Positions 25,800 to 34,996 of a stretch of 36,680 nt of DNA are shown in pieces. The stretch lies in assembly GCF_000233955.1 (NCBI RefSeq), contig NZ_JH376583.1, positions 1 to 36,680 of the forward strand. The letters run 5' to 3'. The position numbers and the translations under genes were made by a program. The DNA is from Paraprevotella clara YIT 11840. GTDB lineage: Bacteria; Bacteroidota; Bacteroidia; Bacteroidales; Bacteroidaceae. A model generated the notes under the pieces. That model did not search any database. It had not been told where the DNA came from and saw nothing but the letters and a program-made list of their open reading frames with translations. How positions within the stretch are numbered: the stretch's first letter is position 1; each line of letters begins with the position of its first letter.

Positions 25800-26240
25800 A
25801 TGATGAATATGAAATATAATACTTTATTGTTTCCGCGTAAAGCGAACCAAACGAACTTTTCCCTTTTCCTGTTGTCCATGCGTCTGCTGTTCGGCTCGTT
25901 ACTGATGACTCACGGCTATGCCAAACTGATGGGTTTTGCCGCTATGTCTGCTTCTTTCCCCGACCCATTCGGAATCGGGAGCCGTTACTCTCTGATGCTG
26001 GCCATTTTCGGTGAACTGTTTTGTTCAGTAGCCTTTGTGTTCGGTTTCTTGTATCGTTTGAGCATGATTCCGATGATAGTAACGATGGCTGTGGCTTTTT
26101 TCTTTGCCCATGGTGGAAGTATAACGGGAGGTGAATTGGCTTTTGTCTATCTGGTAGTGTTCATTCTGATGTATATGGCCGGACCGGGTAAATACTCGGT
26201 AGACCATTGGATGACGAACAGCGGAAAAAGGAGGCGATAA
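25800..26240 (+). CDS. DoxX family membrane protein
   Basis: A 146-residue inner-membrane protein with four hydrophobic helices (about 22-45, 62-82, 86-104, 110-130), including the DoxX start [20 protein letters not shown]. DoxX proteins have loose links to redox and sulfur stress; function is not established. The start has tandem Met codons and either may be used. It is followed after 25 bases by a YbjQ gene. Confidence 0.88.
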   Translation: MMNMKYNTLLFPRKANQTNFSLFLLSMRLLFGSLLMTHGYAKLMGFAAMSASFPDPFGIGSRYSLMLAIFGELFCSVAFVFGFLYRLSMIPMIVTMAVAFFFAHGGSITGGELAFVYLVVFILMYMAGPGKYSVDHWMTNSGKRRR

Positions 26241-26265
26241 CTTAACTTTCAAATATAGTATATAT

Positions 26266-26586
26266 ATGTTGATGACGACTACGGCCCTTGTGGAGGGCAG
26301 ACATATTACGAAATATCATGGTGTGGTGACGGGCGAGGCAATCATCGGTGCGAACGTGGTGCGCGACCTTTTTGCCGGATTGCGGGATTTCTTCGGCGGC
26401 CGTTCTGGTTCGTATGAAGAGGTTTTGCGCAAGGCCAAAGACACAGCTTTGCAAGAGATGGGAGAGGAAGCGGCCCGGCTGGGTGCCAACGCGGTCATTG
26501 GAATCGATTTGGATTATGAAACGGTAGGGGCAAGCGGCAGTATGCTGATGGTGACATGCAGCGGTACGGCGGTCAGCATGGAATGA
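26266..26586 (+). CDS. YbjQ family protein (UPF0145, putative heavy-metal-binding domain)
   Basis: A 106-residue protein of the YbjQ family: [20 protein letters not shown] at the start, [20 protein letters not shown], then [16 protein letters not shown] and [11 protein letters not shown], as in the family. Members form pentamers and are called heavy-metal-binding, though this is weakly supported. It probably shares a transcript with the upstream DoxX gene and is followed by a strong shared terminator. Confidence 0.9.
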   Translation: MLMTTTALVEGRHITKYHGVVTGEAIIGANVVRDLFAGLRDFFGGRSGSYEEVLRKAKDTALQEMGEEAARLGANAVIGIDLDYETVGASGSMLMVTCSGTAVSME

Positions 26587-26611
26587 GATTCGTTGTTTTG
26601 GATTTTATTAT

Positions 26612-26651
26612 AGAAGACCTCTCCCGTTCTTGCAGATGGGAGAGGTCTTCT
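26612..26651. terminator. Bidirectional terminator between ybjQ and the GH2 gene
   Basis: A 14-bp perfect stem (AGAAGACCTCTCCC with GGGAGAGGTCTTCT) with a 12-base loop sits between two convergent genes. T runs are weak on both sides, but position and strength support the call. Confidence 0.75.
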
Positions 26652-26683
26652 GTATGTATAAGGTCATGACGGTTTGATAGTGC

Positions 26684-29251
26684 TTACAGCTTTCTTATTT
26701 TTATTCCGGCCAGATGGCATTTGCCTTTCAGGGTTTCGAAAAGCACATCGATTTTGTTTTCCTTGTTCTGAATGATATAACGTCGGCGGAAAGCCTGGCG
26801 GTAATGTCCGCCGTCGGCAGGTGAAAAGTCGGTTTCCACCCGACGACCGCAGATGGTGATGTTGAACCGGCTGTCGGCTATGGCCTGTCCGTCGTCTCCC
26901 CGTCCTAACAAGTTGGCCAATTGCGGCCGTGAACGGCTCACGTCTGCCATGAGCAGTTCCACCTCGTATGTGCCGGACGGTGCGTCGATTTGATAGGCAC
27001 GTAGGTTTTCGCGCCATGTTTGGTACAAAGGTCCGTCTGTGGTATTCTCTATTTCGGAAGTCGTACTGCGTGCCTTTCCTTCTATGTATCCCCAACTGCC
27101 TTTGGAGTATGGTTGGTCTGGCAGCCATGTAAGTCCGCTGACATCCGAAGTAAAGGCACAGTCGCTTCCTACATTGATGGCCAGTTCATCTCCCTTTGCC
27201 AAGTCGGGCATCGCATCCAGGCGCAGGACCATGACATCCTCCACCATCTGTCCGTTTTTGTCTCCCTGTGCTTTGAGGGTAGATGTCCCGTAGGGCAATG
27301 TCACGTTGAAGACCGTATGGCAGTTGGCGGGACGCTGCTTTCCGATGGATTTTCCGTTAATGATGAGTTCCACTTCGTCCAGGTTCGTATAGATTTTGAC
27401 GGGATGCTTTTCGTTTTTGTCTCCTGTCCGTACGGGCCAGTCCCGGCTGGCAATGTGCAATACGGGCGTGTCCTTACGCCACATGGCTTTAAAATAGTAA
27501 GACACGTCTTTGGGTGTACGGTCGTTGTAGAACAGTCCCTTGTTGTTTACCCTCGGCATGGATTCTTGTCGGGCAGCCACATTGAAGTCTATGAAATTCC
27601 AATAAGTGCATCCGCTGATATATTCTGTACCTTCGATGAAAGGCAAGTAGTGTTCTACGTATGTTTGTTGGTATTCTATGCTGAAGTCGAAGGCTTTCGG
27701 GTGCTTGGAATGAAGGCGGCGGTCGGAACCTGCTCCCCATTCGCTAATGATGGTGGGGCGTTTCGGGTAACGCGCGTGTTGGTCTTCCATCCATCGGTTA
27801 AAGTCGTTTAACTGTCCTACATACCAACCGTGGTAAAGGTTCCATCCGGATACGTCCACGAGGTCCAGGCCGATTTCATTATATAAGTTCGTCATGTTGA
27901 AAGCCATGACACTGGCCCGGTATGGGTCTTCTTGTTTTAATGTCTTTTCGAGTCTTTGTGCCAGTTTTACCGTACGTTCCCTACAAGCAGGCCATTCCGG
28001 ACGGTCGGGACCGGGAGCCGTGAGCAGGATTTCGTTCATGTAACCCCATGCGATGATACTGGGATGATTGTAATGCTGACGAATCATTTCGGTCAGATTG
28101 GTTTCACAGTTGTCGTCATATCCCGGTGTGTCGGGTACGATATTGATGATAGGGATTTCCTCCCAGGCCAGCAATCCCATTTCGTCACAAGCCTCCACTA
28201 ACGCATCATCCTGCGGATAGTGGGCGATGCGAATGAAGTTACACCCCATTTCTTTGATGAGCCGTATGTCTCTCCGGTGTGCTTCATCGTCCAGTGCCAC
28301 GCCTACCGGTGCTTGGTCTTGGTGGCGGTTGACTCCGCGTAATTTATAAGGTTTTCCGTTCAGGCTGAATCCTTTTTCACCATCGAAACTGAACCAGCGG
28401 AATCCTGTCTTATGCGTACTTCTGTCCAGTTCCATGCCCGTCTTGGGGTTGCGAAGTGTGGTGACGATTTCGTATAATCGCGGACTTTCCGGACTCCATA
28501 ATTGGGGTTGCCCGATGGCGGAGGTTTTACGTACCGTTTGGGTTTCGCCGGCTTTGACGGAAAGTAGTTGTTTCAGGGTTTGCTGCAATTTGCCCTGCGG
28601 GTCATAGATTTGATGGATTACTTCGAGGGTAGCCTTTTCTGTGGCATCGTTCGTGATTTCGCTACGTATTTCTATCGTAGCTTCCTTCTCATCTACATGC
28701 GGGGTACTGATGAAGATACCATCGGAACCATGATTCAAAAGATTGAAATGTTGTTCGGAGGTAGTGATAAGCCATACATCACGGTATATGCCACCCCAGA
28801 ATGTGAAGTCGGCCGATATGGGAGTAATATCTTTCCGGCTGTTGTCTACCGTGATTTCTATCGTGTTGTTCTTCTGGATATAGGGGGTGATATCGAATGT
28901 AAAAGCACTGTACCCGCCTGCATGGCTGCCGATCTTTTGTCCGTTCAGCGTAAGGTCTGCCGCTTTGCTGGCTGCATCTATTTTTAGAAAACAACGCTTG
29001 CCTTGCGGAACGTCCGGTAAGACGAACGATTTCCGGTAAAATGCTTTCCCCATATAATAGTTCCTTTGCGAATAGGCATCCAGGTTATACGTATGGGGAA
29101 CATTTACGGGTTGCCAGTTTTCTGTGGAAGCTTTTCTGAAAAACCAACCGTCGTTGATGGTTTTCATGTCGCGTTGTGCTTGGGCGCAAAGAAGCCCGAT
29201 GAAGGGAAGAAGGGCGGATAACTTGGTCTTAAGTCGTGTCATGATTTTCAT
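26684..29251 (-). CDS. GH2 family beta-galactosidase with putative C-terminal carbohydrate-binding domain
   Basis: A secreted 855-residue glycosidase. A signal peptide (LSALLPFIGLLCAQAQ) is followed by the GH2 sugar-binding domain (about 30-165, WFFRKASTENWQPVNVPHTY and GGIYRDVWL), an immunoglobulin-like domain, and the TIM barrel (about 290-590) with acid/base Glu407 in GYMNE and nucleophile Glu504 in ISEWGAG. A DUF4982-like stretch (HPVKIYTNLDEVELIINGKS) and a C-terminal malectin-like region (about 690-855) follow. Exact specificity is not certain; GH2 also covers glucuronidases and mannosidases, but the motifs favour beta-galactosidase. It is divergent from a GH110 gene, which suggests the two act on the same host glycan. 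The start could also be 3 codons later. Confidence 0.88.
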   Translation of the reverse strand: MKIMTRLKTKLSALLPFIGLLCAQAQRDMKTINDGWFFRKASTENWQPVNVPHTYNLDAYSQRNYYMGKAFYRKSFVLPDVPQGKRCFLKIDAASKAADLTLNGQKIGSHAGGYSAFTFDITPYIQKNNTIEITVDNSRKDITPISADFTFWGGIYRDVWLITTSEQHFNLLNHGSDGIFISTPHVDEKEATIEIRSEITNDATEKATLEVIHQIYDPQGKLQQTLKQLLSVKAGETQTVRKTSAIGQPQLWSPESPRLYEIVTTLRNPKTGMELDRSTHKTGFRWFSFDGEKGFSLNGKPYKLRGVNRHQDQAPVGVALDDEAHRRDIRLIKEMGCNFIRIAHYPQDDALVEACDEMGLLAWEEIPIINIVPDTPGYDDNCETNLTEMIRQHYNHPSIIAWGYMNEILLTAPGPDRPEWPACRERTVKLAQRLEKTLKQEDPYRASVMAFNMTNLYNEIGLDLVDVSGWNLYHGWYVGQLNDFNRWMEDQHARYPKRPTIISEWGAGSDRRLHSKHPKAFDFSIEYQQTYVEHYLPFIEGTEYISGCTYWNFIDFNVAARQESMPRVNNKGLFYNDRTPKDVSYYFKAMWRKDTPVLHIASRDWPVRTGDKNEKHPVKIYTNLDEVELIINGKSIGKQRPANCHTVFNVTLPYGTSTLKAQGDKNGQMVEDVMVLRLDAMPDLAKGDELAINVGSDCAFTSDVSGLTWLPDQPYSKGSWGYIEGKARSTTSEIENTTDGPLYQTWRENLRAYQIDAPSGTYEVELLMADVSRSRPQLANLLGRGDDGQAIADSRFNITICGRRVETDFSPADGGHYRQAFRRRYIIQNKENKIDVLFETLKGKCHLAGIKIRKL

Positions 29252-29282
29252 TGGTTTGAATTGATGTAGGTAATGTTAAGTG

Positions 29283-29290
29283 CAAAGGTA
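29283..29290 (-). promoter_or_regulatory. Promoter -7 box of the GH2 gene
   Basis: TACCTTTG on the minus strand, 31 bases before the start. The -33 element is not clear. Confidence 0.45.
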
Positions 29291-29368
29291 AAAGAAAAAA
29301 GGATATATTCGCGTTAATTTTGTTATTTTTTGCCTCAATTCTACACTGATGTTGGGAATGAAACAGGC

Positions 29369-29376
29369 TAACTTTG
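29369..29376 (+). promoter_or_regulatory. Promoter -7 box of the GH110 gene
   Basis: TAACTTTG matches TAnnTTTG, 29 bases before the ATG at 29406. A TTG lies at 29352 but the spacer is short (14 bp). Confidence 0.45.
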
Positions 29377-29405
29377 CCATAAACTAATTTAATGTGGAAA
29401 GAACC

Positions 29406-31124
29406 ATGAGAAAGCTTTTGATGTTCCTGAGTGTTTGTTGTTGTTTTGTTATGACGGGGATGGCTGCTCCCGTGGTATTGGATGTGCCTGTGCCGGACGG
29501 GGATGCGACACCGGTGTTGCGAAGAGCCATAGAACAAGCTTCTTCTTATAAAGGACGGGCGGTATTGATTCGGTTGCAACAAGGAGATTACCATATTTAT
29601 CGTACCTCTTCTTCTCCTTACCTATATTATATATCCAATACGGCTTCGGCGGAAGAGAATCCTGACCCGACAAAACATATAGGGATATGGCTCAAGGACA
29701 TGAAGAATATTACGGTAGATGGAGGAGGCGCCCGTTTCGTAACCCATGGCGAAATGACTCCTTTCGTGATTGACGGATGCGAGAATGTCACCATGAAGAA
29801 TTTCTCATTGGTGGCTGCCGACCCGTCCGTACCTGAAATGACCGTGGTTTCAACCGATGCAAATTCCATCACAGCCCGGGTTACTGCCGGCTCGGATTAT
29901 GAGATAGAGGACGGGGCGTTTTATTGGAAAGGCGAGGGATGGCGTTTCGGCGGAGGTATCGCTCAGGTGTTCTATCCGCAAACCAACGTGACCAACCGTT
30001 GCGAATCCCCATTGACCGGCGTGACGAAAGCCATAGAACTGGACGAGGGATTGGTGCGTTTTAATTATGGCTGTACGCCCGGATTCAAAACGGGAGAGGT
30101 TTACCAAATGCGTCATTCCTTTCGGACTGAAGCATGCGGTTTTATACATCAGAGCAAAGACGTGAAGCTCGAAAATATCAAATTTCATTTCTTGGGTAAC
30201 TTCGGGATTGTAGGGCAGTATTCCGAGAACCTGACTTATGAGAAGTTATATTGTGCGCCGGAATGGGGCTCGGGGCGTACTTGTGCCGGGTTTGCCGATT
30301 TTGTCCAGATGTCCGGGTGCAAAGGGAAAATACGTATTCTTGATTCTTATTTTGAAGGGGCGCACGATGACCCGATCAATATACACGGCACGCACCTGAA
30401 AGTCATGGAATATGTTTCGGACAAGCAGGTGAAGGTGCGTTTCATGCACGGGCAGTCATACGGTTTTGAGGCTTTTTATAAAGGGGATGAGGTGGAGTTC
30501 GTGGATGCCCATTCTTTGCGTTGCTTGCAACCGGCACGCGTGAAGGCTGTAGAACGGATAGACGATTATGAAATCCTGCTGACGCTGGACCGGGCTGTGA
30601 ACGGCAATGTGAAGACGGCGGAGAATGTGTCGGTGGAGAATGTGACATGGACACCCGAAGTGGAAATACGAAATAATTATTTCTCTCGTATTCCTACCCG
30701 GGGGATTCTGGTGACGACACGCCGGAAGGTCGTGATAGAAGATAACGTATTCTATCGCATCCCGATGAGTGGGGTACTGGTTTCCGACGATGCGCGGGGG
30801 TGGTATGAATCCGGTCCTGTACGCGATGTCACGATACGCCGCAACTTGTTTATGGAATGCGGTTCGCCCGTCATTGCCGTGATGCCGGAAAATGACCGTT
30901 ACGAAGGTGCCGTCCATCGCAATGTCCGTATAGAGGCCAATCGTTTTGTGATTCGCCAGGGGGGCGAGGCGGTATCTGCCCGGGCTACGGATGGCCTGAT
31001 CATCCGGGATAATTATATCTCAGTGGCTGGAGACGGTTCCGTATCTCCGGATGCATTCTTCCGTACGGAGGATTGCAAGGACGTGACGATAAGCGGAAAC
31101 CGTTGCGGACGTTCGCTGCGTTAA
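29406..31124 (+). CDS. glaB: GH110 alpha-1,3-galactosidase
   Basis: Removes terminal alpha-1,3-linked galactose, as found on blood-group B and linear alpha-Gal glycans. From ATG 29406 the product is 572 residues with a signal peptide (MRKLLMFLSVCCCFVMTGMA); an upstream GTG at 29394 is possible but less likely. The body is a right-handed beta-helix. The GH110 signature EGAHDDPINIHGTHL lies at about 317-331 with the paired Asp (321-322) proposed as catalytic, preceded by a SGRTCAGFADF block. Whether it belongs to the strict blood-group B subgroup or the broader one cannot be told here. It is divergent from the GH2 gene, and its stop overlaps that of tspO on the other strand. Confidence 0.88.
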   Translation: MRKLLMFLSVCCCFVMTGMAAPVVLDVPVPDGDATPVLRRAIEQASSYKGRAVLIRLQQGDYHIYRTSSSPYLYYISNTASAEENPDPTKHIGIWLKDMKNITVDGGGARFVTHGEMTPFVIDGCENVTMKNFSLVAADPSVPEMTVVSTDANSITARVTAGSDYEIEDGAFYWKGEGWRFGGGIAQVFYPQTNVTNRCESPLTGVTKAIELDEGLVRFNYGCTPGFKTGEVYQMRHSFRTEACGFIHQSKDVKLENIKFHFLGNFGIVGQYSENLTYEKLYCAPEWGSGRTCAGFADFVQMSGCKGKIRILDSYFEGAHDDPINIHGTHLKVMEYVSDKQVKVRFMHGQSYGFEAFYKGDEVEFVDAHSLRCLQPARVKAVERIDDYEILLTLDRAVNGNVKTAENVSVENVTWTPEVEIRNNYFSRIPTRGILVTTRRKVVIEDNVFYRIPMSGVLVSDDARGWYESGPVRDVTIRRNLFMECGSPVIAVMPENDRYEGAVHRNVRIEANRFVIRQGGEAVSARATDGLIIRDNYISVAGDGSVSPDAFFRTEDCKDVTISGNRCGRSLR

Positions 31125-31576
31125 TTGAAGATATAAATGTAGGCGTTCAGGTAAGTTGCCCATAACAGCCACAGGACATAGGGGATGAAACAGGCGGCCG
31201 CAAGCTTGTCCTTTTTGAATGTGATAAAGATATAGTCCAGTACCACCACATCGAGTATCAGGATGATGCCCATGCCCCATAAGGGTTCCCGCAAAAAGAA
31301 GAAGGCGATGCTCCAGCAGAAGTTCAGGGCCAACTGTATCCACCATTCACGTTGGGATACTTTCAGGCCTTTGCCCCAGATTCGTCCTAAGGAGATTCCT
31401 ATCAGGATGTAAAGGATGCCCCATACGATAGGGAACGCTCCATTGGGAGGGGTGAGTACGGGCTTGTTCAGGAAAGGATACCATTCCGTGATGGCTTCCC
31501 GCTGAAATAGCGAGGCGGAAAAACCTACTGACATGCAAAGGGCGATGGGCCATAAATATCGGGTCAAACGTTTCAT
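31121..31576 (-). CDS. tspO: TspO/MBR family protein
   Basis: A 151-residue membrane protein with five helices, the family of tryptophan-rich sensory proteins that bind porphyrins. Marks are the WYPFLNKPVLTPPNGAFPIV stretch (W-P-F-L-K-P-P), VWGILYILIGIS, the Trp-rich FCWSIAFFFLREPLWG and the LWATYLNAYIY tail. Its stop codon shares bases with the convergent GH110 stop (TTAA), leaving no room for a terminator between them. It is last in a minus-strand run. Confidence 0.92.
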   Translation of the reverse strand: MKRLTRYLWPIALCMSVGFSASLFQREAITEWYPFLNKPVLTPPNGAFPIVWGILYILIGISLGRIWGKGLKVSQREWWIQLALNFCWSIAFFFLREPLWGMGIILILDVVVLDYIFITFKKDKLAAACFIPYVLWLLWATYLNAYIYIFN

Positions 31577-31611
31577 AAGAATGATTTTGAATGTGAGTTT
31601 CTTGAAGGGTT

Positions 31612-32217
31612 TTATATAGAAGGGAGTTCTGCACCGGGAGTCAGGTCTTCTATGAAGTGGATGGGATATTTATCCCAGTATTTTCTATACACCCTGTCTT
31701 TTTCTTTGTCGAAGTTGAGTTGGTACATCCGAAAGGTTACCAAGAAGTTTTTGGGTTGCCATAATTCTTCGTATGAGTATTGGTATTTCATGCCGAGGGC
31801 CTGCATGACTTTGCCGCTTCGAGGATTGTTTACGTCATGGGTGGCCGTAATATAAGGGATTCCGGTTTGTTTCAGTTGCCCGATGACGGCTTGGCATGCT
31901 TCTGTGCAGAAACCTTTGTGCCAGAATTCTTTCTTCAGCCCGTATCCCAAGTCATGGCTGTCATTTCCGCTTACGTGTACGTAGCCTATCGGAGCAGGAG
32001 CTTCTTTCCGGCAAATGGCGTAGTATAGCAGGGTTTCTCCTGCATCTACTGCCGCATGCTTGTCCTTGATGTATGCTTTTGCTTCTTCCTGATTCTTAAG
32101 CGGAAACATCGGCAGGAAAGTGTTTACGTTTCTGTCGCTAAGTATGGCGAACAGGGCTTCCGCGTCTTGTTCCGTGAAAGGACGTAATATCAGTCGTTCT
32201 GTTTCTAAATGATTCAT
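31612..32217 (-). CDS. GNAT family N-acetyltransferase (RimJ/RimL-like)
   Basis: A 201-residue acetyl-CoA-dependent transferase. LETERLILRPFTEQDAEALF at the N-terminus, IGYVHVSGND, and the acetyl-CoA site with KGFCTEACQAV and VNNPRSGKVMQALGMKY match the RimJ/RimL branch. A C-terminal extension of about 40 residues is rich in Tyr/Lys/Asp. The Met at 32217 was preferred over that at 32229 because a promoter-like TATTTTTG (32242-32249, minus) would leave almost no leader for the longer form. The substrate is unknown. Confidence 0.87.
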   Translation of the reverse strand: MNHLETERLILRPFTEQDAEALFAILSDRNVNTFLPMFPLKNQEEAKAYIKDKHAAVDAGETLLYYAICRKEAPAPIGYVHVSGNDSHDLGYGLKKEFWHKGFCTEACQAVIGQLKQTGIPYITATHDVNNPRSGKVMQALGMKYQYSYEELWQPKNFLVTFRMYQLNFDKEKDRVYRKYWDKYPIHFIEDLTPGAELPSI

Positions 32218-32241
32218 CGGGCGTGTCATTGGATGTTTTTA

Positions 32242-32274
32242 CAAAAATAGTGATTTATGAGTAAAAAAGGGCAA
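32242..32274 (-). promoter_or_regulatory. Possible promoter of the acetyltransferase gene
   Basis: Minus-strand TTG (32272-32274), a 22-bp spacer and TATTTTTG (32242-32249). The spacer is slightly long. It implies the acetyltransferase and tspO can be transcribed apart from the dnaG unit. Confidence 0.4.
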
Positions 32275-32280
32275 AACCGG

Positions 32281-32847
32281 TTAATCTTTTTCAGAAGCAG
32301 CCCAATGTATAAGGTTATCAGAAGCTTGCTGAAAAAGAGAATCCCAATCGGTCGGATATGCATGGTCTATCAGAATATACCGATAACCGTATTTCCGGCA
32401 TATCCTCAGATAATTTAAATTCTCTTCGATAAGGTATTCTTGGGTGTACCAGTCGTCGTTCATACGCTTCTCGATGGCATTGGCATGCTTTTTTATGTCT
32501 TGGAAATGATTTTCAATATATGAAGGAGACATGACTAAACCACAAAAACAGATTTGTTTCAGTTGGTCGCTGTCGAAGTCTTTTGTCCATTGGGAAGGAA
32601 TATAGGCTCCCTCGATGATGAGGTTTTGTTGGTTTTCGAGAGCCGTTTTGATTATTTCCCTGAGAATAGGCCAAAGGTAACGGGTCAATACTGAGTCTTC
32701 CTCGGGAGACAGGGAGGTACAGCCGCTTCTGATAAGTCCCATTTTTAATAAGTCAATGGACAAATAAGGATATTTGTACTTTTCCAAAAGTCTTTGAGCC
32801 AGGAGTGTTTTGCCACAGTGGGTTGCGCCCGTAATCAAGATGACCAT
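32281..32847 (-). CDS. P-loop NTPase, small-molecule kinase-like
   Basis: A 188-residue cytoplasmic protein with Walker A GATHCGKT (7-14), a conserved Asp in YLSIDLLKMG, and a Walker B-like LIIEGAYIP. The size and layout are those of adenylate-kinase- or zeta-like small kinases. No lid domain or antitoxin partner is visible, so a toxin role is not supported. It lies 12 bases after dnaG. Substrate unknown. Confidence 0.75.
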   Translation of the reverse strand: MVILITGATHCGKTLLAQRLLEKYKYPYLSIDLLKMGLIRSGCTSLSPEEDSVLTRYLWPILREIIKTALENQQNLIIEGAYIPSQWTKDFDSDQLKQICFCGLVMSPSYIENHFQDIKKHANAIEKRMNDDWYTQEYLIEENLNYLRICRKYGYRYILIDHAYPTDWDSLFQQASDNLIHWAASEKD

Positions 32848-32859
32848 AAGCTGTCTGTA

Positions 32860-34992
32860 TTAAGTGATGACTCGGTCGCCTCGTTCCCGTGCCAGGGTAC
32901 GTTCTATGTCCTTCATCTCTTTATAATGCTTCATGATTTCCATATATTCTTCCTTGCGTGAAAGAATATCGGGTTGGCGCAATTTCAGGAGGATTTGTTT
33001 CAGTTCTTCGTCTACAATGGCCAGTTTGAAGTCGGAAATCAGGTGGGGGACCAATTCGGTCAACCTCTCTTCATCGCTGGCGATTTTCTGATGTTTGGAA
33101 TGATATTTGCTCAGTTGATATTTGTCACCACTCAATTCAAAAGCCAACATGCTGATATGATTGTCCGGATGGTTCAAAAAATAGCGTTCTGACGAGAAGT
33201 CTTTCTCATGTATATGGTCGATGGCTTCTTGCAGGATACGCTTATGAAGGGCGTTGTGGAATAACAAACCGTCTTCTTGCAACGCATAGTCGATGAACTC
33301 GGCCACACTGACCGGGACTTCTTCTCCTTGTTCGTTTTCGGCGTAACATATAATTTTCTCTCCGTAACGAATGAGGACTTGTACTAACAACAGCTCTTTC
33401 CGGTAGAACAGCATGGCTTCGGCTCCCTTGCCGGGAATGTAGGAGAGGGTGGATACATTCTCTGTTATAGCCGGATTATTGCCGGACGAAGTATTGGGGA
33501 CAGGAGTGTCTGTCGGCGTTCCGTCGTCCGGAATAGGGGGAATGCCTTCTTCAGAGGGTGGGAATGGGGCTGGGGGAGGAAGACTATCTTGATTTAAGGA
33601 AGAGAGTGCTTGTCCGGAGGATGGCAACTGTGCGTTTTTACGGTTTCGTTCATTTTCACGCTGTTTTTGCTTTTCCTCTTTAGCTTGGGCCATCTCTTTT
33701 GAAATGGCTGCTACCAACATTCGTTCTTCCATGTTCAGCATGGTTGCTGTTTCCCGGGTGTATACGGAACGTGTAATTTCATCCGGAATGACGGAAATGG
33801 TATGTACGATACTACTGATGAGACGGGAAAGTTTGATAGGATCCCCTTGTGCCTCATGCAGTAATAAGTCGGTTTTATATTTAATGAAATCTACCTGATG
33901 TTCGTTCAGATAAGCTTGATATTCGGTGGCGTTGTGCTTACGGGCAAAACTGTCCGGGTCGTCTCCGTCCGGAAGAAGTAGTAATTTGACGTTCATTCCC
34001 TCGGCCAATAGCATGTCGATGCCTCGTTCGGAAGCTTTGATGCCGGCGGCATCTCCGTCGTAAAGCACGGTGATGTTTTCCGTAAAACGATGAATCATAC
34101 GGATTTGTTCGGTGGTGAGTGCCGTTCCGGAAGAAGAAACCACATTTTCCACCCCCATCTGATGCATGGAAATGACGTCGGTGTAGCCTTCCACTAAAAA
34201 GCAAAGGTCATGCTTGACGATAGCTTGTTTGGCCAAAAACAATCCATATAACTCTTTTTTCTTGGAATAAATGGCGGATTCCGGAGAGTTTTGGTATTTG
34301 ACATTGACTCCTTTGGTGGCTGCGTCTAATACACGTCCTCCGAAAGCCACTACTTTCCCGCTCAACGTGTGTACCGGAAAAATGACACGCCCGAAAAAGC
34401 GGTCTTGTAATTGTCCGTTGTCACGTTTGTAACATAAGCCGGTAGAGAGCAGGAACTCTTCTTTGTAACCTTTGGCTTTCGCTTCGCGGGCACAAGCGTC
34501 TCTTTGCGAAGGACTGTATCCTAACTGGAATTTTTTTATGATATCGTCCCGGAAGCTTCGTGAACGAAAATAGGTCATTCCGATGGCTCGTCCGTCTACT
34601 GTGTTGTAGAGCTGGTCTTGAAAAAACTGGCATGCCCATTCGTTGACGACGAACATGCTTTCCCGTTCATCCTGGGCCTGCTTTTCCTCTTCTGTCAGTT
34701 CCCGTTCTTTGATTTCTATATTGTATTTACGAGCCAAATAACGTAGGGCATCGGGATAGGACAGTTGTTCGTGCTCCATGATGAAGTGTACGGCATTGCC
34801 GCCTTTTCCACATGCGAAACATTTGCAGAGGCCTTTGGATGGGGATACCACGAACGAAGGAGTACGGTCGTCGTGGAAAGGACATAAGCCTTTGTAGTTG
34901 ACCCCCGCTTTTCGTAAAGTCACAAAATCCGATACGACATCCACAATCTGGGCCGCATCCATAATCCGGTCTACCGTAGCTCTGTCTATCAT
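32860..34992 (-). CDS. dnaG: DNA primase
   Basis: Makes RNA primers at the replication fork. The 710-residue protein has the CHC2 zinc finger (Cys37, His40, Cys58, Cys61), the catalytic core, and a Toprim domain with VEGYTDVISMHQMG and LYDGDAAGIKASERG. After about residue 430 a charged coiled stretch (KEEKQKQRENERNRKN) and a Pro/Ser-rich linker of ~80 residues lead to a C-terminal helicase-binding domain. It is longer than E. coli DnaG (581), mainly through this linker. It starts 4 bases after yjbQ. Confidence 0.97.
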   Translation of the reverse strand: MIDRATVDRIMDAAQIVDVVSDFVTLRKAGVNYKGLCPFHDDRTPSFVVSPSKGLCKCFACGKGGNAVHFIMEHEQLSYPDALRYLARKYNIEIKERELTEEEKQAQDERESMFVVNEWACQFFQDQLYNTVDGRAIGMTYFRSRSFRDDIIKKFQLGYSPSQRDACAREAKAKGYKEEFLLSTGLCYKRDNGQLQDRFFGRVIFPVHTLSGKVVAFGGRVLDAATKGVNVKYQNSPESAIYSKKKELYGLFLAKQAIVKHDLCFLVEGYTDVISMHQMGVENVVSSSGTALTTEQIRMIHRFTENITVLYDGDAAGIKASERGIDMLLAEGMNVKLLLLPDGDDPDSFARKHNATEYQAYLNEHQVDFIKYKTDLLLHEAQGDPIKLSRLISSIVHTISVIPDEITRSVYTRETATMLNMEERMLVAAISKEMAQAKEEKQKQRENERNRKNAQLPSSGQALSSLNQDSLPPPAPFPPSEEGIPPIPDDGTPTDTPVPNTSSGNNPAITENVSTLSYIPGKGAEAMLFYRKELLLVQVLIRYGEKIICYAENEQGEEVPVSVAEFIDYALQEDGLLFHNALHKRILQEAIDHIHEKDFSSERYFLNHPDNHISMLAFELSGDKYQLSKYHSKHQKIASDEERLTELVPHLISDFKLAIVDEELKQILLKLRQPDILSRKEEYMEIMKHYKEMKDIERTLARERGDRVIT

Positions 34993-34996
34993 TCGA

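Noticed and set aside
32281-32847. Zeta-type toxin
   Set aside because: The P-loop and size fit, but there is no small antitoxin gene next to it and it lies in a housekeeping run with dnaG.
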